Assembly (NCBI RefSeq): GCF_001039355.2
Contig: NW_019775546.1
Coordinates: 254,977-318,976, forward strand
From: Lingula anatina
Lineage: Eukaryota > Brachiopoda > Lingulata > Lingulida > Lingulidae
Length of the DNA stretch: 64,000 bases
Direction: 5' to 3'
Position 1 is the stretch's first letter. Each line of letters opens with the position of its first letter. The notes beneath the pieces were generated by a model. That model ran no database searches. It was not told the DNA's origin and saw nothing but the letters and a program-made list of their open reading frames with translations. The translations under genes were made by a program, and so were the position numbers. This document shows positions 12,001-25,373 of this stretch, piece after piece.

Positions 12001-12699
12001 TGGGACATTGCAGGTCGTTATATAAAACAAAACTGCAAACAAAGTATGCTTTCTGAAATACACCGTGGTTGTAACTGTTGTTCTTACTATGGTGACCCAT
12101 AGGTGTCACACTCCTTTAAGTGTTAATATTTTGAAAACAACAAAATGCCTAGTCATTATACGCTGTTCTTACTTTCCAGAAAGTTGACAATCCTGAAAAT
12201 CGACCGCTCCAAGATATTTTCGAATCGAATCAGACTCGACCCATATATGAGTAGTGTGAACGTGTTCTAATCTTTCTAAGCTGTGAAAAGGAAGTCGCTC
12301 ATGAGATAGCGATTTTCCCTGTGGTTTCAGAGTCATCATGTTTCCGAGGTAATTAGCAGTGATAACGAGGGTTTTATGCAATTACCAGATCTCCACAAGG
12401 CAGTGATGAGAGCGATATACCAGATTCACGGTCAGCAATTAGAAGATTTAAGAAGTAGACTAATGCAATTTCCAGTAAAATTTCGTTTATTAACAGACAA
12501 TTTTTTTCAGTATAATTCAATCGTGGCAAAGATAAAATCGCAGAAGAGTACGATTTACTATAAGTTGCAGTGTAGAATGATGTTTTTGTCTCATTTCTCT
12601 TGTTTATTGTTTGAGGTGTTATTCATTTATTTATTTATCCATCTATGTATTCAATTTTCTTAAGGAGACGGGTAAGGGGGGTAGCCGAAGTTAAGGGGA

Positions 12700-13245
12700 T
12701 CGGCTGCACGCAGCCTGCTCCCCCCCCCTCCGAATCATAGATATGCCACAATTGCATGACACCACGCCCAATATCAATACGTAAAAGAAAGTGATCAAAG
12801 AACATGCAGTAGAAATCGCTCATTTGTTTATAGATAATAGATAAAAAACAAAACAAATAATAAAAACAATTATAAAACCCACAAGTTAGAGAAGGACTTG
12901 TCTTCGCCTCAGGTGAAAATAATTTTGATTTCAAAATGTAATCAGAGCAGAACAAAGTAATTTTTCTTCAATTTACAGCTAAGATTGACAGTTGATATTT
13001 CCTTCGATGTCCCTCGCAGCATCTTCACCAGGGAATGAGGCTATCCAGGTGAATAGCCTCCCTCCATGGTAATAGAACACATCTGACTCTCAGACACGAA
13101 TCTTTTGATGTGTTCTCAACCCAGTTGTGATTTTTCCCATTATGTAACCATAAGGTTTATTGTTATGGTATGTGTTTTTAAGCATGTAAATGCAAAAGTA
13201 AGTGGGGATATTAGGTATCAGTTGGTTTCCAATTCCAAAGCGTCA
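12700..13245 (-). repeat. Dispersed ~540 bp repeat, inverted copy A
   Basis: Reverse complement of 15495-16022 over almost its whole length. Shared blocks include the G-rich end, ACCTGAGGCGAAGAC, TTGTTCTGCTCTG, the AGGCTATTCACCT region and TAGGCTATCC-type variants, and CTTTGGAATTG. Small indels and substitutions are spread throughout. No coding capacity or terminal structure is recognised. Confidence 0.8.
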
Positions 13246-13409
13246 CGAATCAAGTCTGTTGTTTTTTATCCAGTATGTAATACAAGGACATTTGAGGTAG
13301 GGTTTTTCTTCGGCGCCAACTGCACTATATGCTCTTTTTACGTTAGAAAGGAATTTCATCAGCTGTATTATGTTAGAGGAATGAGATAATTCTACTTAAA
13401 CCAACGGCT

Positions 13410-13640
13410 AATATTGGCAGCTAATATAACTTCCAATATTTCGATGTCTCTCAGAGCGTCTTCATTAGGGTTATTCAACTTGATAGCCTCATTCTCTGAT
13501 GGCGATGCTCTGAGAGACATCGAAGTATCGGAGGTAATATTACCTGTCAAAACTAGCTGTTGATTGAAGAAAAATTACATTATTCTGTCCTGTTTACATT
13601 TTGAAAACAGAAAATGCTCTCCACTGAGGCGCCGCCAAGC
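13410..13640 (+). repeat. Partial third copy of the 12.7/15.5 kb repeat
   Basis: Shares AGCCTCATT-TGATG-GATG, GAGAGACATCGAAGTAT, GGAGGTAATAT, and the TTGAAGAAAAAT...CTGTTTACATTTTGAAA end with 15690-15840. A local inverted repeat (GATGTCTCTCAGAGC at 13443 against GCTCTGAGAGACATC at 13507) adds a hairpin not obvious in the other copies. Confidence 0.65.
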
Positions 13641-15494
13641 AGTTCTTTAAAGTATACATTTTATTTTTATTTTATCATTTATTTTTATTGCACATTAGTT
13701 ACTGCAACCTAACACATTCTGAACGGCCCTCTGAATGACAGTATGGGCAGCCATCGAATAGTTGTGGATAGCGGTATTTTTAAATATTTAAATATATTTA
13801 AATAAAAATACACTTGTACATACTCTGGTATTATCTTCACAAGTGGACGATTTTCAGACACACACAGAAAGTAGAGTTGTTTTCAGTATTCAAGATTCTT
13901 CTTTCGCTGATTTGAAATTACATAGGGTTTGCGGATCATGCAAACAATACACACACGGGTGCGCGCCTGCTTACACACTGTGTAGCCAGAGCAAACGATG
14001 ACGTGGTTAAGGCACTGCATGTTCATTTTCGTTTCTTGCCCTGTAGGATTGAGCTGCCTTTTTAGCTTGGCGTAATATTTTGAGAAATGCTTGATTTGCC
14101 AGTACTGCTAATCAGTGCTAAGGTAAATGACAGTACTAAATGTACATACCCAAAAGCTTTTCTCGGGTTTATCTAGAATGTGACTTTTATAAAACCAGTT
14201 CCAATTAGGAAAAAAAGCCTTCCAACTATTTTTCCATTTGATAACCAAAGATCTGTGACCTAACGATGTAGAAGCAGATGGAAAAACAAACGCATAGTGC
14301 CAAATGATGTCATTGGAAAATGTTTACCCCATCGCAAATATAGTTTTGATTGCGTGATTTCGTGTTAGATGAAGGAACGGAAGCGATTTAGCCGGAGTCG
14401 CATCTGGCACTTCCCGCGCAACTATAGACGCGCATCGGAGGCAGTTTGCCCCACTGGGGACGGTTACCTAAGCGCTTTACCTTTTATTCGTCCAAGCGTC
14501 AGTCACAAAGCGGTCTTAACATTTTACATCAACTGTCCTTGAACGTTAGATTAAAAAAACTGAAATGACCATCCTGCGCTTCCATGTACTGCGCAGAGGA
14601 TAGAAATGGGTTCTCCCCCACAATTCCGATTTTTGTATTTCCCGTATAATAAGACAATCACGACTTCATTCTGGATCAGAAAAGACCAATAATTTCGACC
14701 CGAACTGACTTTAAAACCAGTGACCCGCTACACATAATTTTATGTGTTAAACTAGGCCCACTCCGCTTGGCAATTGTTGAGAGAAGTCTCATTAGCAGAC
14801 GACAGAATCGATCGACCAGATATTTGATTATCTGCCGGCTTAAACCTGAAACGAGACAGTCTGAAAAGATACCTTAATTTACTCCACCGAGACAGACCGA
14901 TTCCGATTCCGTGTTTGTGGCGTCATAAATTTAACCGTTGCAGTCGTAACTTTTTTCCAGACAAGATTATTTTCAATTGGCTTCCGTTCCGAATATATTT
15001 TAATATTTATACATGTCCAAATGACATGTAAATGGACGTATGGGACTCTTAGCTAATTAAAACGGGGCTACTATATAGTGACACCTTGTACTGGTAGGCT
15101 AAAGTAAGTCAGGTATACCCAGTCATTGTCTAAAGTGAGCTGTCCATGAGTAATTAAAGTACCTAAGAAACAAGTGGCACTCAGTTTCTATGGACAGAGT
15201 ATTGCATAAGGCAACGTGTAAGAAGACAGTCAACATTGACCAAGTGACCTTTAATCTAATGTAAGCAATGACCACAGGTGACCAGTGCAGAGCAAATAGC
15301 AATATCCGTGTTTCATATTAATATTGCAGATTTAATGGTGAGTATACACATAAAACATGTATGTTTTCTTGGAAAAGTCGGACTTTCAAAGAACCAGGCT
15401 CTCAGCAGAGGTTTACTGCATAGGCATAAAAGCGGAGGAAAGAGAGTTGGCTATGATACCCCTCCCCTCCCCCATTTACTCAACCGCGGCTGAT

Positions 15495-16022
15495 ATGTGA
15501 CGCTTTGGAATTGAAAACCGTATAATGCCTAATATCCCCACGTCCTTTGCATTCACATGCTTAAAAAGACATACCATAACAATAAAGTATATGGTTACAT
15601 AATGGGGAAATCACCGCCGGGAAAACACATCAAAAGATTTTTGTCTGAAACTCAGATGTATTCTATTACCATGCAGAAAGGCTATTCACCTAGTTAGCCT
15701 CATTTCCTGATGAAGATGGTGTGAGGGACAACGAAATATTGGAGGTAATATCAACTGTCAATCTTAGCTGTAAATTGAAGAAAAATATGCTTTGTTCTGC
15801 TCTGTTTACATTTTGAAATCATAATTACATTTACCTGAGGCGAAGACATAGTCGTTCCTTAACTCGTGGGTTTTATTATTATTTTATTATTTGTATTTTT
15901 ATGTATTATTTACAAATGAGCAATTTCTACTGTATCTTCCATGATGTCCGGGCGTTTACGCTTTGATACTGGGCATTGCGTCATTCACGTCTAGGATTGG
16001 GGTGGGTGGGGGGGGGGGGGGG
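15495..16022 (+). repeat. Dispersed ~530 bp repeat, copy B
   Basis: Inverted partner of 12700-13245, starting at TGACGCTTTGGAATTG and ending in a G-rich run at about 16008-16022. Confidence 0.8.
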
Positions 16023-16054
16023 CAGCACGTTTATTGCCAAACGCTGTGCCTGCC

Positions 16055-16242
16055 TACCCTCTACCAGGGCGACGGATTGATTTTTCACAGATATTCACAG
16101 ATATTTTTCTAGATAAAGAGACAGTCATTTCTCTCTCTGCCATCTGTGCCCGTGCAGATTTAATTGCTTCCATCTGGCCAAAAGTCGCAGGGTGTTTTTT
16201 TTTTCATTTTTCCTATATAATCGGCCACCCTGGTAGAGGGTA
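16055..16242. mobile_element. Mutator-like MITE with 9-bp target-site duplication
   Basis: A 188 bp element with ~17 bp terminal inverted repeats TACCCTCTACCAGGGYG. It is flanked on both sides by GTGCCTGCC (16046-16054 and 16243-16251). A 9-bp duplication is the size expected of Mutator/MULE transposition. There is no transposase, so it is non-autonomous. Confidence 0.85.
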
Positions 16243-16621
16243 GTGCCTGCCTAGGTAGTCGACGGTTAGAAGTCACAAGCATACGGCTATTTAACAAAGG
16301 ACTAAGGGAGGACACCCTGTCTACCACCTTAAGCCAAATGTAAACTTAAATGGGTTATTAAAATTCCAGGTAAAACACGCACACATACAAAACGACTCGC
16401 AACATATGTCAAAGTTTCTGAAGTGTGAAGTCGATTTTTCCAAGTCGATTTTGGTTTATCAAAAACAATCAGCGATTCACTTTGTTTTGCTGCCCGTAGA
16501 AACGAACAGGCGCGCAATTCGCAAGCTTGTCTATGGCAAAACCTCAAGATTTATAGTCATATAAGTGCCGTTTGTGTTAAATCTCAGAATAGATAATCTT
16601 AACCAACAGTAATTCCCCCTG

Positions 16622-16622
<1 letters not shown>

Positions 16623-16674
<52 letters not shown>
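16623..16674. repeat. (AAT)n microsatellite
   Basis: Uninterrupted AAT array. Confidence 0.95.
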
Positions 16675-16676
<2 letters not shown>

Positions 16677-19069
16677 CGAAAAAAAGGCAACTGGTAATGA
16701 GTGCAACATACAGACATTAACATACAGAAGACGTCAAAGAGATTAACTTAAACCTCTTTTACCCGGTAATTTACAGTGTCTGATTACAGCCTAATATTAA
16801 TAGACATATGATGACGTGATTAATGAATGGAGTCCGAAGATGAAACGATGTGGTTTTAGAAAGTGTCCACCGCTTCAGCAAGAACGGTAGCAAATAGGAA
16901 AGGTGGTGCGTGGTGCTTTTTATTATAAGGTAAGGTTTGCGATGTTTTCTCTTGTGTTATTGTTTTATTTATTTTTTTATTTTTTTTATTTTTTGTAATT
17001 GAGAACATTAGTCAGCACGTTTGTGTGTCCGTGCTTTGGCATTGTTTGTGTGTGTGATTGTTTGTGTGTGTGTGTGTATGTATGTGTTTGTGATTGTGTG
17101 TGACTGTTTGTGCAATAGCTGGATAGATATATGGATAGAAAGATACATAGAGAGAGGGAGAGAGAGAGAAAGTAATGGTATAACAGAGAAAAAGAAAAAA
17201 GAAACCGAAGACAAAGAAGAGTTACGTAAGATATATTAGATAACAGTCTTGTTACAAGATGATTTACAAAGCGGCGGACGCATACAGTGTCGATTTATGT
17301 CAATTAGAAGAGCTTACGGGTAAAAATTACACCTCATACTTCCTTCATCACGGTCCAGGTTAACGAGATGGAGGGGGGCATAAAAAGTTCATTAACCTTT
17401 TTCTTTCAAAATTTCCACCAATAACCGAACCACTGGGATCTGAAACACGGAACTGAACGTGTGCGTGGCCATTGTTGTGCGTTTCTTAAAACGTGCGAGG
17501 GCACAAACACGTTAATTATTGGAAACTGGATTAATATTTAATTTTTAAAACGGGTTTGTCAAAAATATGCCTACAGAACTTCTCACGCGTGAGTACACGT
17601 GGCCGAAAAAATAATGAGAAAAAGTCGATCCTGTGCACTCTCAACGACAAACCGCAACCGCCCATTCCATTGAGAAAATATTTTCATGTACGAGTCATTA
17701 GCTTTACACTCATTAAGCTGTAATAGATAAAATATTTATTAACGGTCATATCTTAAGCGTATTTGACAGCGATTTATCAATGGCAAAAAGGAAATGATAT
17801 CAACATCAATCTTTCCCTGATCTCTGGAAATTGTACGGTTGAGTGTTTAAACGTGATAGGCGTTGTTTTTCTCGTATTTTATGTCTTGTCATAGCTTCTA
17901 AATCCGCTAGGAAGGGAAATATATGCTAGGCTACGAAACCGCGAGGGATGTTGGTTTAAGAAAGACAATCGAAAGATAATTAAGGAAACCGCTAGAGTCG
18001 TCTTTTGGGTCTTGTTTTCGATCTGTTTTAGTGTCTAGTTTCGCTGGAACAAGGAGCTCCAGACAGGCTGAAGAAGCGGAAGCTTTTGTCATACATATTC
18101 GGATTTTTTCCAGGGGAAAATTACAAGATCACTGGGAAAAAATTACAAGAGACATTTCTTCAACTGATTAAGTGAAAAAGGAGTGCTTATTTCAACGGTT
18201 TTTCATCTTACTTTTCTTATACATATCCTGGTTTATGTTGCGGGACAGAATAAGTGAGGTCCCGTTGTTTTCTGTTCTATTCATCTTCATTGAATTTCTC
18301 ATTTTAATCAATAATTGATTTTTTTCACTTTAGAAGTTGCATTTGTTATTGGATACGACTTACTTAGCATTGACTCCTTTTTTTGGTAATAATAAAGACA
18401 AACACTACAAATGCCAAATTACTGAATATTCTTGAAGGCGATGTCAATCTTTAATGGGTTTGTGTACAGGCGATCGAAGTCCTACAGTAGATCCAGAGAT
18501 AATAGGGCACTCCCAGCGTCCTGCTGATTACACTTGTTGGTTAAGAATATCTGAAATTAAGAGCTCAAAACTAGTTTTGGACAAACTCGTATTCAGAAAA
18601 CGAATAAACGGAAATGTCAGTTGGGCACCTGTAGTCTCTCTCTCTCTCTCTCTGACAATTTGAAAACAATTGGATAGGACTGAATAGGCGCGTCCTTGCC
18701 CAACAGCTAATCGAATTTCAAGTATGCATGCAGAGAAAACAGCCAGTTCTGCTCTGTGCGTTCTTCAACACCTCCACACCAATTGTTTGCTTCAAAGTAT
18801 TTCTAAGCTCCTGTAGGGGATTACTGAGAAAATATGCTTATTTGTATCACCGATAGGTTCATGCAAGGTTCAGGAAGGCGTTAATTATACAACGAGAGGA
18901 ATCGGCGTTGCCAATTAAGTTAAATCACAGCTTCGGATTTGTTGGGGTTATTTTTCCTACTGCTACTCCGACTTGGCCATTGTCTTGGAAAGCCCTTGGT
19001 TTCTACAGCCGTCTTGCGAAAGAATGGAAATAAAATCTGGTCGTCATATAAAAAGAGCACTTGATAGGT
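16675..19069. other. Intergenic, mostly unique sequence
   Basis: Contains a TG-rich tract (17040-17112) and a short (CT)n (about 18636-18653). The segment 17240-18060 lacks any repeat I recognise. No exon can be supported. Confidence 0.4.
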
Positions 19070-19071
19070 TA

Positions 19072-19117
<46 letters not shown>
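19070..19117. repeat. (TTA)n microsatellite
   Basis: Uninterrupted TTA array. Confidence 0.95.
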
Positions 19118-19118
<1 letters not shown>

Positions 19119-19387
19119 CGAAGCAGGACGTGATATGTGTACATTCCTTTTTTTCCTTGTATGGTGCCCCTTTTTTAGACTGCACGTTCTGACGAAGAAC
19201 AAAATGTGCGAATATTAAAAATAATGAAAAAAAACGGAGTTATATATTTGCTTGGTGGTACATGTATTTTAGAAAAAAAAAACGGTAATTTCCCGCAATC
19301 GACAGCTAAATTGTAATTGTTGTTTACTTCCAATATATGGATGTTATCTCGAGTGTCGTCATCAAGGGATGTCATTATCCAGGTGTG

Positions 19388-19515
19388 ACAGCAATAGTTG
19401 TCCTCGGAATGGAAGTCCGGAATCACATATCATTTGGGGTAAATAAATGGGACGAATGTCACCTGTACAAAGTAATGGGGAACCGAATACGTTTCTTAGT
19501 GAACTTACTATTCCT
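19388..19515 (-). mobile_element. Family F2 MITE, reverse copy
   Basis: GGGACGAATGTCACC, TGTACAAAGTAATGGG and GGAATGGAAGTCC are reverse complements of blocks in 11825-12000. Confidence 0.6.
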
Positions 19516-19522
19516 GTCATAC

Positions 19523-19684
19523 CGGTGTCTCGTGACAGAGAGTCCCCCATGATAGAGAGTCCTCTTTCCATTCATTTGTGCAGGTGAAACTTGCCCTAGA
19601 TTTTAGGTCAGGCTGACCCTAAACATTATAACTAAAAGGAGGGCGGACTCTCTGTTACACGGAACACCAGTTTCGTTACACAGG
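19523..19684 (+). mobile_element. Family F1 MITE
   Basis: Left part has GACAGAGAGTCCCCC and ATAGAGAGTCC. Right part has GGCGGACTCTCTGTTACAC and ends GTTTCGTTACAC. The same layout recurs at 50095-50272. Confidence 0.65.
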
Positions 19685-19899
19685 CTCTAACGGGGAGATA
19701 TATTTGTACCCCTCCTCCTACCCTGCCACTGCCTTTACCAACTTCAAATGCAAGGTAGACATAAGCCAGGGACTGTTTGAACCACCCCTGTCGTTTTGAT
19801 GTGAGTGTCCACGTGGACTTTTTGGTAGAGTCCTTCTTGGTCACTGTCAATCACCTTATGTTGTCAGTAGATATAATTCTAGGACTCATTAATTTGTTT

Positions 19900-21964
19900 A
19901 CTGCTTCCTAGAATTATTCAAGCGACGGTGAACCGCTGCAGCTTGTGCCTTCTTTTGTAATTATTTCATTTTTGGATAGTCCAAAGAAGTGAGTTCTTGG
20001 CAAAACATAATTGGGGTCGATTGAACAAGGTCTTCATACTTTACTTTACCGGAAAATCCGTTTCATCTTTGTGTACTAACGTATTGACCACCGGGGAGAA
20101 TGCCATTCGTTGCTTCGAAGCTCGTTGCTTCGCAGGAAGAATATAAATCGATAGATACATGTATCAATATACAAAACTATGAAAAAAAATATAATTATAT
20201 TATTTAAAAAATGTCACTTATGGTTATGGTCGATGTCAACCCATCAAAACAAAAATGGTACTATTGATCGATAGCCATAAAAAATACGACAGCCTCAGTG
20301 TTGTTTTTTTCAACAAGTTCTCTTCGCCACTACTGTATAATAATTTAGCAAGCTAACAGAGGACATCTACCGTTTACAACATGTAAAAAGCTCTTAGTAC
20401 ACCTATATCAAAGAGCCGACTTTGGGTTTATGCAGTTTTCTGGCTTAAGCGGTTCAGTGCTTATCTCAACAACTTTGGAATACCTCTGAAACAAACCCCA
20501 GCGATAACAAGTGGTAATAAAGCCAGTACTTATTTCACACTTGGGCTAACAAAGTTAGATCAACGGTTAAGCGCAAATTCCACGTTAAAAGCGCCTCTTT
20601 CAAGCTGGCCTCTTTAATGGGTTAAAAGTAGCTATGTCGGTCCCGCCGCTCTTCCGGGAGATAGCGCTCTCTGTTGTTATTGCCAGCAAAAGGAAATAGA
20701 AATGTTGTCAACTAATGGAGTGTGTTATCTGTTACGTACTTGATCTATGCACTTAATCTAAACGCAAATTTGTTGTTTAGTCAGTTTCGTCGTCACTTAC
20801 CACAGTAAAAAAAAAACATTCAATTTATATGAATTGTTCTTACAACACGCACTGCACAAATACGCCATAGAATAGCGATTATACGCAAAGAGTAAATCTA
20901 TAGTGAGTATAAGCAAAAGGTATATAACTCTTTGGTATAGGGAAAGGTACATGATTGAAATGTATACATAGATATAGAAGAAAAAGTTTTATTTAGTCAT
21001 TTATGTGTCTGATTCTCTTAATCATGATACTAAGGCATATTTGTCCGTATAGTTGTACCTAGGGTACAAGATAAAGATATTTTGGGTCCTAGATTGTACT
21101 TACGAACATGTCGTACTTAGATTAAGCATGGCAATAATAAAGCAACAGGAGAAGGATAAGAAAAGAAATGATGACTCGATGGCAAAACTGTTCCTTTAAA
21201 AGTGTCGAAGGATCTCAGTGCCTTTGGTTGAGTTTGAAACACCGAAACTGGATATGACCCAGGTAGGCTGGGCATAAATAAATGAAAATGATACAATAAG
21301 ATGTGAAATAGATGCGTAAAAACGTGCACTGTAATGGGTCAGTATTTTCTGATAGAATTTTTTTAATCGGGATGTTTGGAGATACATGTACTTGCAAATG
21401 GGGAAACTACTGAGGCGATTTGGAATATTGGCATGTTTGAACATCAGCAAAGTAAAGTACGTAAGAGCTAGAGAACACAACGATTACAACACTAGTACAT
21501 ATGAGACAGAAAATTATCATGGTCAAAGCAGTAAGCATGTTTAAGTTCAAAATATGTCTGATGATGAGTCTTCAGTCTTAAGAACGAGAGAGAAAAGTAA
21601 GAAAGCGAGAGAGAAGAAGAAGAGGGATGAATAAGAGGAGAATGAGGAAAAGGGAGTTATGCGATCGAACGAGGGAGAAGAAGAAAAGGCTCCACAATTT
21701 ATAAGATCATGAGATAAAAAATGACATTGTCAAAGCGGAGAGCGTGCAGGCTTAAGTTAGGGCACTGGTATGTCTTTGGTTTAAGTCAAGGAAGTAGAAA
21801 GGGGATATGAATGAATTAGCTAAATGCATTAATCATAAACCTAAAAGTGCAGTTAGTCCTTTGATGTCTATTTTTGTTTATCGAATTGTTTTCTGATGTT
21901 TGTGGGCTTGTATATTTGATCGACTAATAGGAGAGAGTGAGAGAGAGAGACAGAGAGAGAGANT

Positions 21965-22014
<50 letters not shown>

Positions 22015-24535
22015 AGACGGAAAGAAAAAATGAGCGAGTGTGAAGCCAAAGTTCGAGCGAAAACGAGCATGAAAAAGAAGAAGATGAGCATAATGATATA
22101 AGAGAGAGAAAGAATAGCAAGAAAAAGATATCAAGATAACAAAAGTACAATGTAAATTGAAGTGGAGAACAGGAGAAGGAGGCTATGTACTACACAGTGT
22201 AGTACGTACTTATTCAACAACCTCATTTCAATTAGATGTATATAAAATGAATTCTGAACATAAAGGCACCTGGTGAAATACACGCCTATTTATAGCCTAC
22301 TGGAAATAATCCAGGCATATATAATCCAGGCAAATTAAAGAAGCAGCGCTTGTAAATATAATAGAATACAGAAACTTTATCGTCATTTGTACCTTGATGC
22401 ACTTCATTTTTTTTAATCTGGTGTGTTTGGATGCAACAATACATGTGCATGTGATTACATTTCGTCTATATTAAGAAGCATAAACCCCCGGCATTTTTTC
22501 TACATTTGCAAAAAGTCACAAAAATTTTATTGCATGTGCGGCTTTCAGACCAGCTTTAAAATAACATTTAAGTTTAAATCAATGAAATATTATTCAATAC
22601 GCTTTCACAAATAGAACATTGAAGTTGAACATAATTGAATGATTCTATGCCATAATATATAAAGATATATGAGTTTGTGAAAGTGAATATTTCGGGATGC
22701 CGACTCTTGAATACGCCCCCTGCACAATTCTTTTACACCCCTTCAGTCTAGCAGAGTTAGAGCAAATGGATGCAGTGCATTCAAGCGCCTTTTCCCGAAA
22801 GTTAAGACTGCTACATGCAGTGAAAACGTGATCATTGTTTCACTCCAGTATTGTCAGGCAGGAGCTACACATGTATATATACATGTAAGTAAGTGTCATT
22901 AATTAACCAAGCGTCTTATTCCGATCTGCAAGTAAGGCGATTATGTTTTCCTGTTTTCTATTGAATACCAATCAAAATCGTACCACAGACACACAAACAT
23001 GTTGACAAGGAAAGCTCTGTAATCCGGTTTATGATACATTTAAAGCGAGCGTGGATTTCCAGTAACGCATATAAACCACTTCTACAAATTTGTTATACGG
23101 CTAAAAGTAAGAAACCGACATGCCAAGTCACATTGTAAACCAAATTAAGATCTCCCTCAGCCCCAAAAAAACTTTAAAACAGCACTTTCTTTAGAAATCT
23201 TGGTTGTGTCAAACGGATCTATCTGGCCCACCATACAAAGACCCGCTAAATGACACAGTGCTGCATCAATAATCATATCACTCTCACATCCATGCATGGA
23301 TGTACAGCTAGAAGCGCAATAGCATATAATATCCATGTTCTTATTCAAATATTCATGATGCTGTTGAGGGATATTTATATCACAGAGAGAAAGCATAATG
23401 TACCTGTAGCCGTTCAAAAATCAATTTTGGGAAATATGAAACGATATACTTTTAAGTATTTAGCTAAGCTAAAATATTTGGAACTGTAAGGTGGTGTTTG
23501 GTCGGGTTTTGTGGCAAAAGATTGACTGCAAATGCATTTTTAAGATAAAAGACAACCCACGTCTCGACTGTGAGCGCCTTTGTGCCAACGCAATAATTAA
23601 ATAATAAAATAATGGAATAACATATTGCATTAACCTTCTAACACATGTAGTTGCTGTGAAAATTGTCTCGGTATTTTTGCTTATTGGTTATTGGTTATTG
23701 GCTTTTTTAATGCTCCTTTTATGTAAGTAGTCAATTTTCACTGCTTCAATAATGTGACAAAGCAGTTCGTTGGGATATATTTTTTGTGGCGAATGAGGTT
23801 TGTGTCCAAACTATTGATTATAACTGATTTTGAACGCTGGTATGTTTTTGTATCTTTGCTACTTCTTCCACAAACTAATTATGTACTATGTAATTATGTA
23901 CTATTCATGTAATGTCCATTAAATTCAAACATTCTCTTTTAATTCAAACACAAAACATCCCCCTTTACGCAAGAAACGTAGCAGGCTATTTACTTATTTG
24001 TATTTACCGGTACTTTTTTACTATTTTTGTTCGTTGGGTGAGTAGACCCGGCACATCATACCTGCTAGGACCTGGTCTTTTAATGAGGACACCCAGATTC
24101 AGAATCCAAAGGCCTTGGGTTTTGATACCGGACGGACTGTTTGTAAGGACTCTATAGCCCGATAAACGGGACCCAGTTACCAGATTCAGTGTAGGCGAAG
24201 TGTCCCATTTATGCAAGGCTGCTATATTTATATGCATCCCTACTGAATCACATTACTTACACAGACAATTCGAACACATACCGAGACGCTGATACGTGTA
24301 TCTGGTTAACAGAGAAGAAATAACCCCATTTAGCATCCGCGGATATCAAATGCAGCGTCATCCTGACAATTATTAGTTATTTATGGCATCTCTTCGTCCT
24401 CGATGTTGCTTATAAACCACCCTCTCTCACACGTTATGCCTTTCCGATGTAGTTTGCGCCGGAATTTAGCACCGATAAATCGTTAGTTGGCACACCAACA
24501 GTCTTTATGCATGTCACAGTACAGATGAGTCAATT
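19900..24535. other. Intergenic, no gene recognised
   Basis: Largely AT-rich single-copy sequence with one long (GA)n tract (21934-22008). Open frames of 60-95 codons occur but lack splice context, codon bias or recognisable motifs. Confidence 0.4.
21934..22008. repeat. (GA)n microsatellite
   Basis: GA array with one ambiguous base (21963) and a short G run at the end. The Ser/Leu-rich minus-strand frame is an artefact. Confidence 0.95.
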
Positions 24536-24539
24536 GTTA

Positions 24540-24748
24540 GGGTCTATTCCCACAACTTTAGATCGATCTATCACCGCGGGGAGTCTCACTAGATTACTGT
24601 CAGATAATCCGCCTTAAGTGTCCGTCCCGCCTACTACAAGCTGTAAGGGGTAATTAACTTTCGTATCCGCCCGGCTGACAGCTATTTAGCGCGAACCCCG
24701 GGGAGTTAGGTCGATCTAAAGTAGGTCGATCTAATCTATGGAAATGGG
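24540..24748. mobile_element. Palindromic MITE, ATCGATCT family, copy 1
   Basis: Starts at CTATTCCCAC and ends ATGGAAATGGGG. Subterminal TAGATCGATCT and GGGGAGTCTCACTAGATTA recur inverted on the right (GGTCGATCTAA, CTATTTAGCGCGAACCCC). The centre is TAAGGGGTAATTAACTTTCG. Copies at 27118, 34724 and 39296 align end to end. Confidence 0.8.
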
Positions 24749-25157
24749 GTGTTAGTTTAGATCTACCCATGCACATGTAATCCATCCCTTGATTTAAACA
24801 TTCGCAGTAAGGTCAAACTGTTTTATTAGTGCATTGTTTCTCTTTTTGTTTTAAAATTTAGTATTTTATCTTTTTTTTTTTCAATTTTTTCAGTGGTAAA
24901 TCATGACATATTCCTTTATTTACCTCTGCTGCTTATTTTTGCTTATATTTGCTTATCTATCTATCTATCGATTTCTTTGATTATCTACTTAACCATTCCA
25001 AACCTCATTTCTTTATCTATCCTAATCAAGCCATGACTTTAAGATAACTAAATCTCTTTACTAATCTCTACCCCTCAAAAACCTGTCAAAAGTCAACTCA
25101 TTCGTGTATCCCTCAACTGCGACTTTCCTAATAAACTGTGATTTTCCATAGCTTGGC

Positions 25158-25373
25158 CTAGAACGCGTGCTCTCGTTCGTCAATCCTACTCACTTCCGCG
25201 CAACAGTTCGAGGGCGAGGGGTCAAAACGACAAGAGTTATAAAAGTCGGTCTCAGCTGTTTCTACAAATACTGGTTGGTTTGCGGCGTAACTTACAGATC
25301 GAGTATCACCATTTTTGACGAGGAAACGACGCTGTGTTAATGTCACCCGCCACTGATTTCTGATTTGATGCAC
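25158..25373 (-). other. Open frame of unknown status
   Basis: A 71-codon frame with mixed composition, not repeat-derived, with a GTAAGT inside it at a codon boundary region. I recognise no domain, and no partner exon was found nearby. It may be chance. Confidence 0.12.

Noticed and set aside
12376-12663. 95-codon plus-strand frame near 12.4 kb
   Set aside because: Its end is AT-rich low-complexity sequence. It has no motif, no splice context and no repeat of the frame elsewhere.
13105-13389. 94-codon plus-strand frame
   Set aside because: It overlaps copy A of the inverted dispersed repeat. The frame is not kept in copy B.
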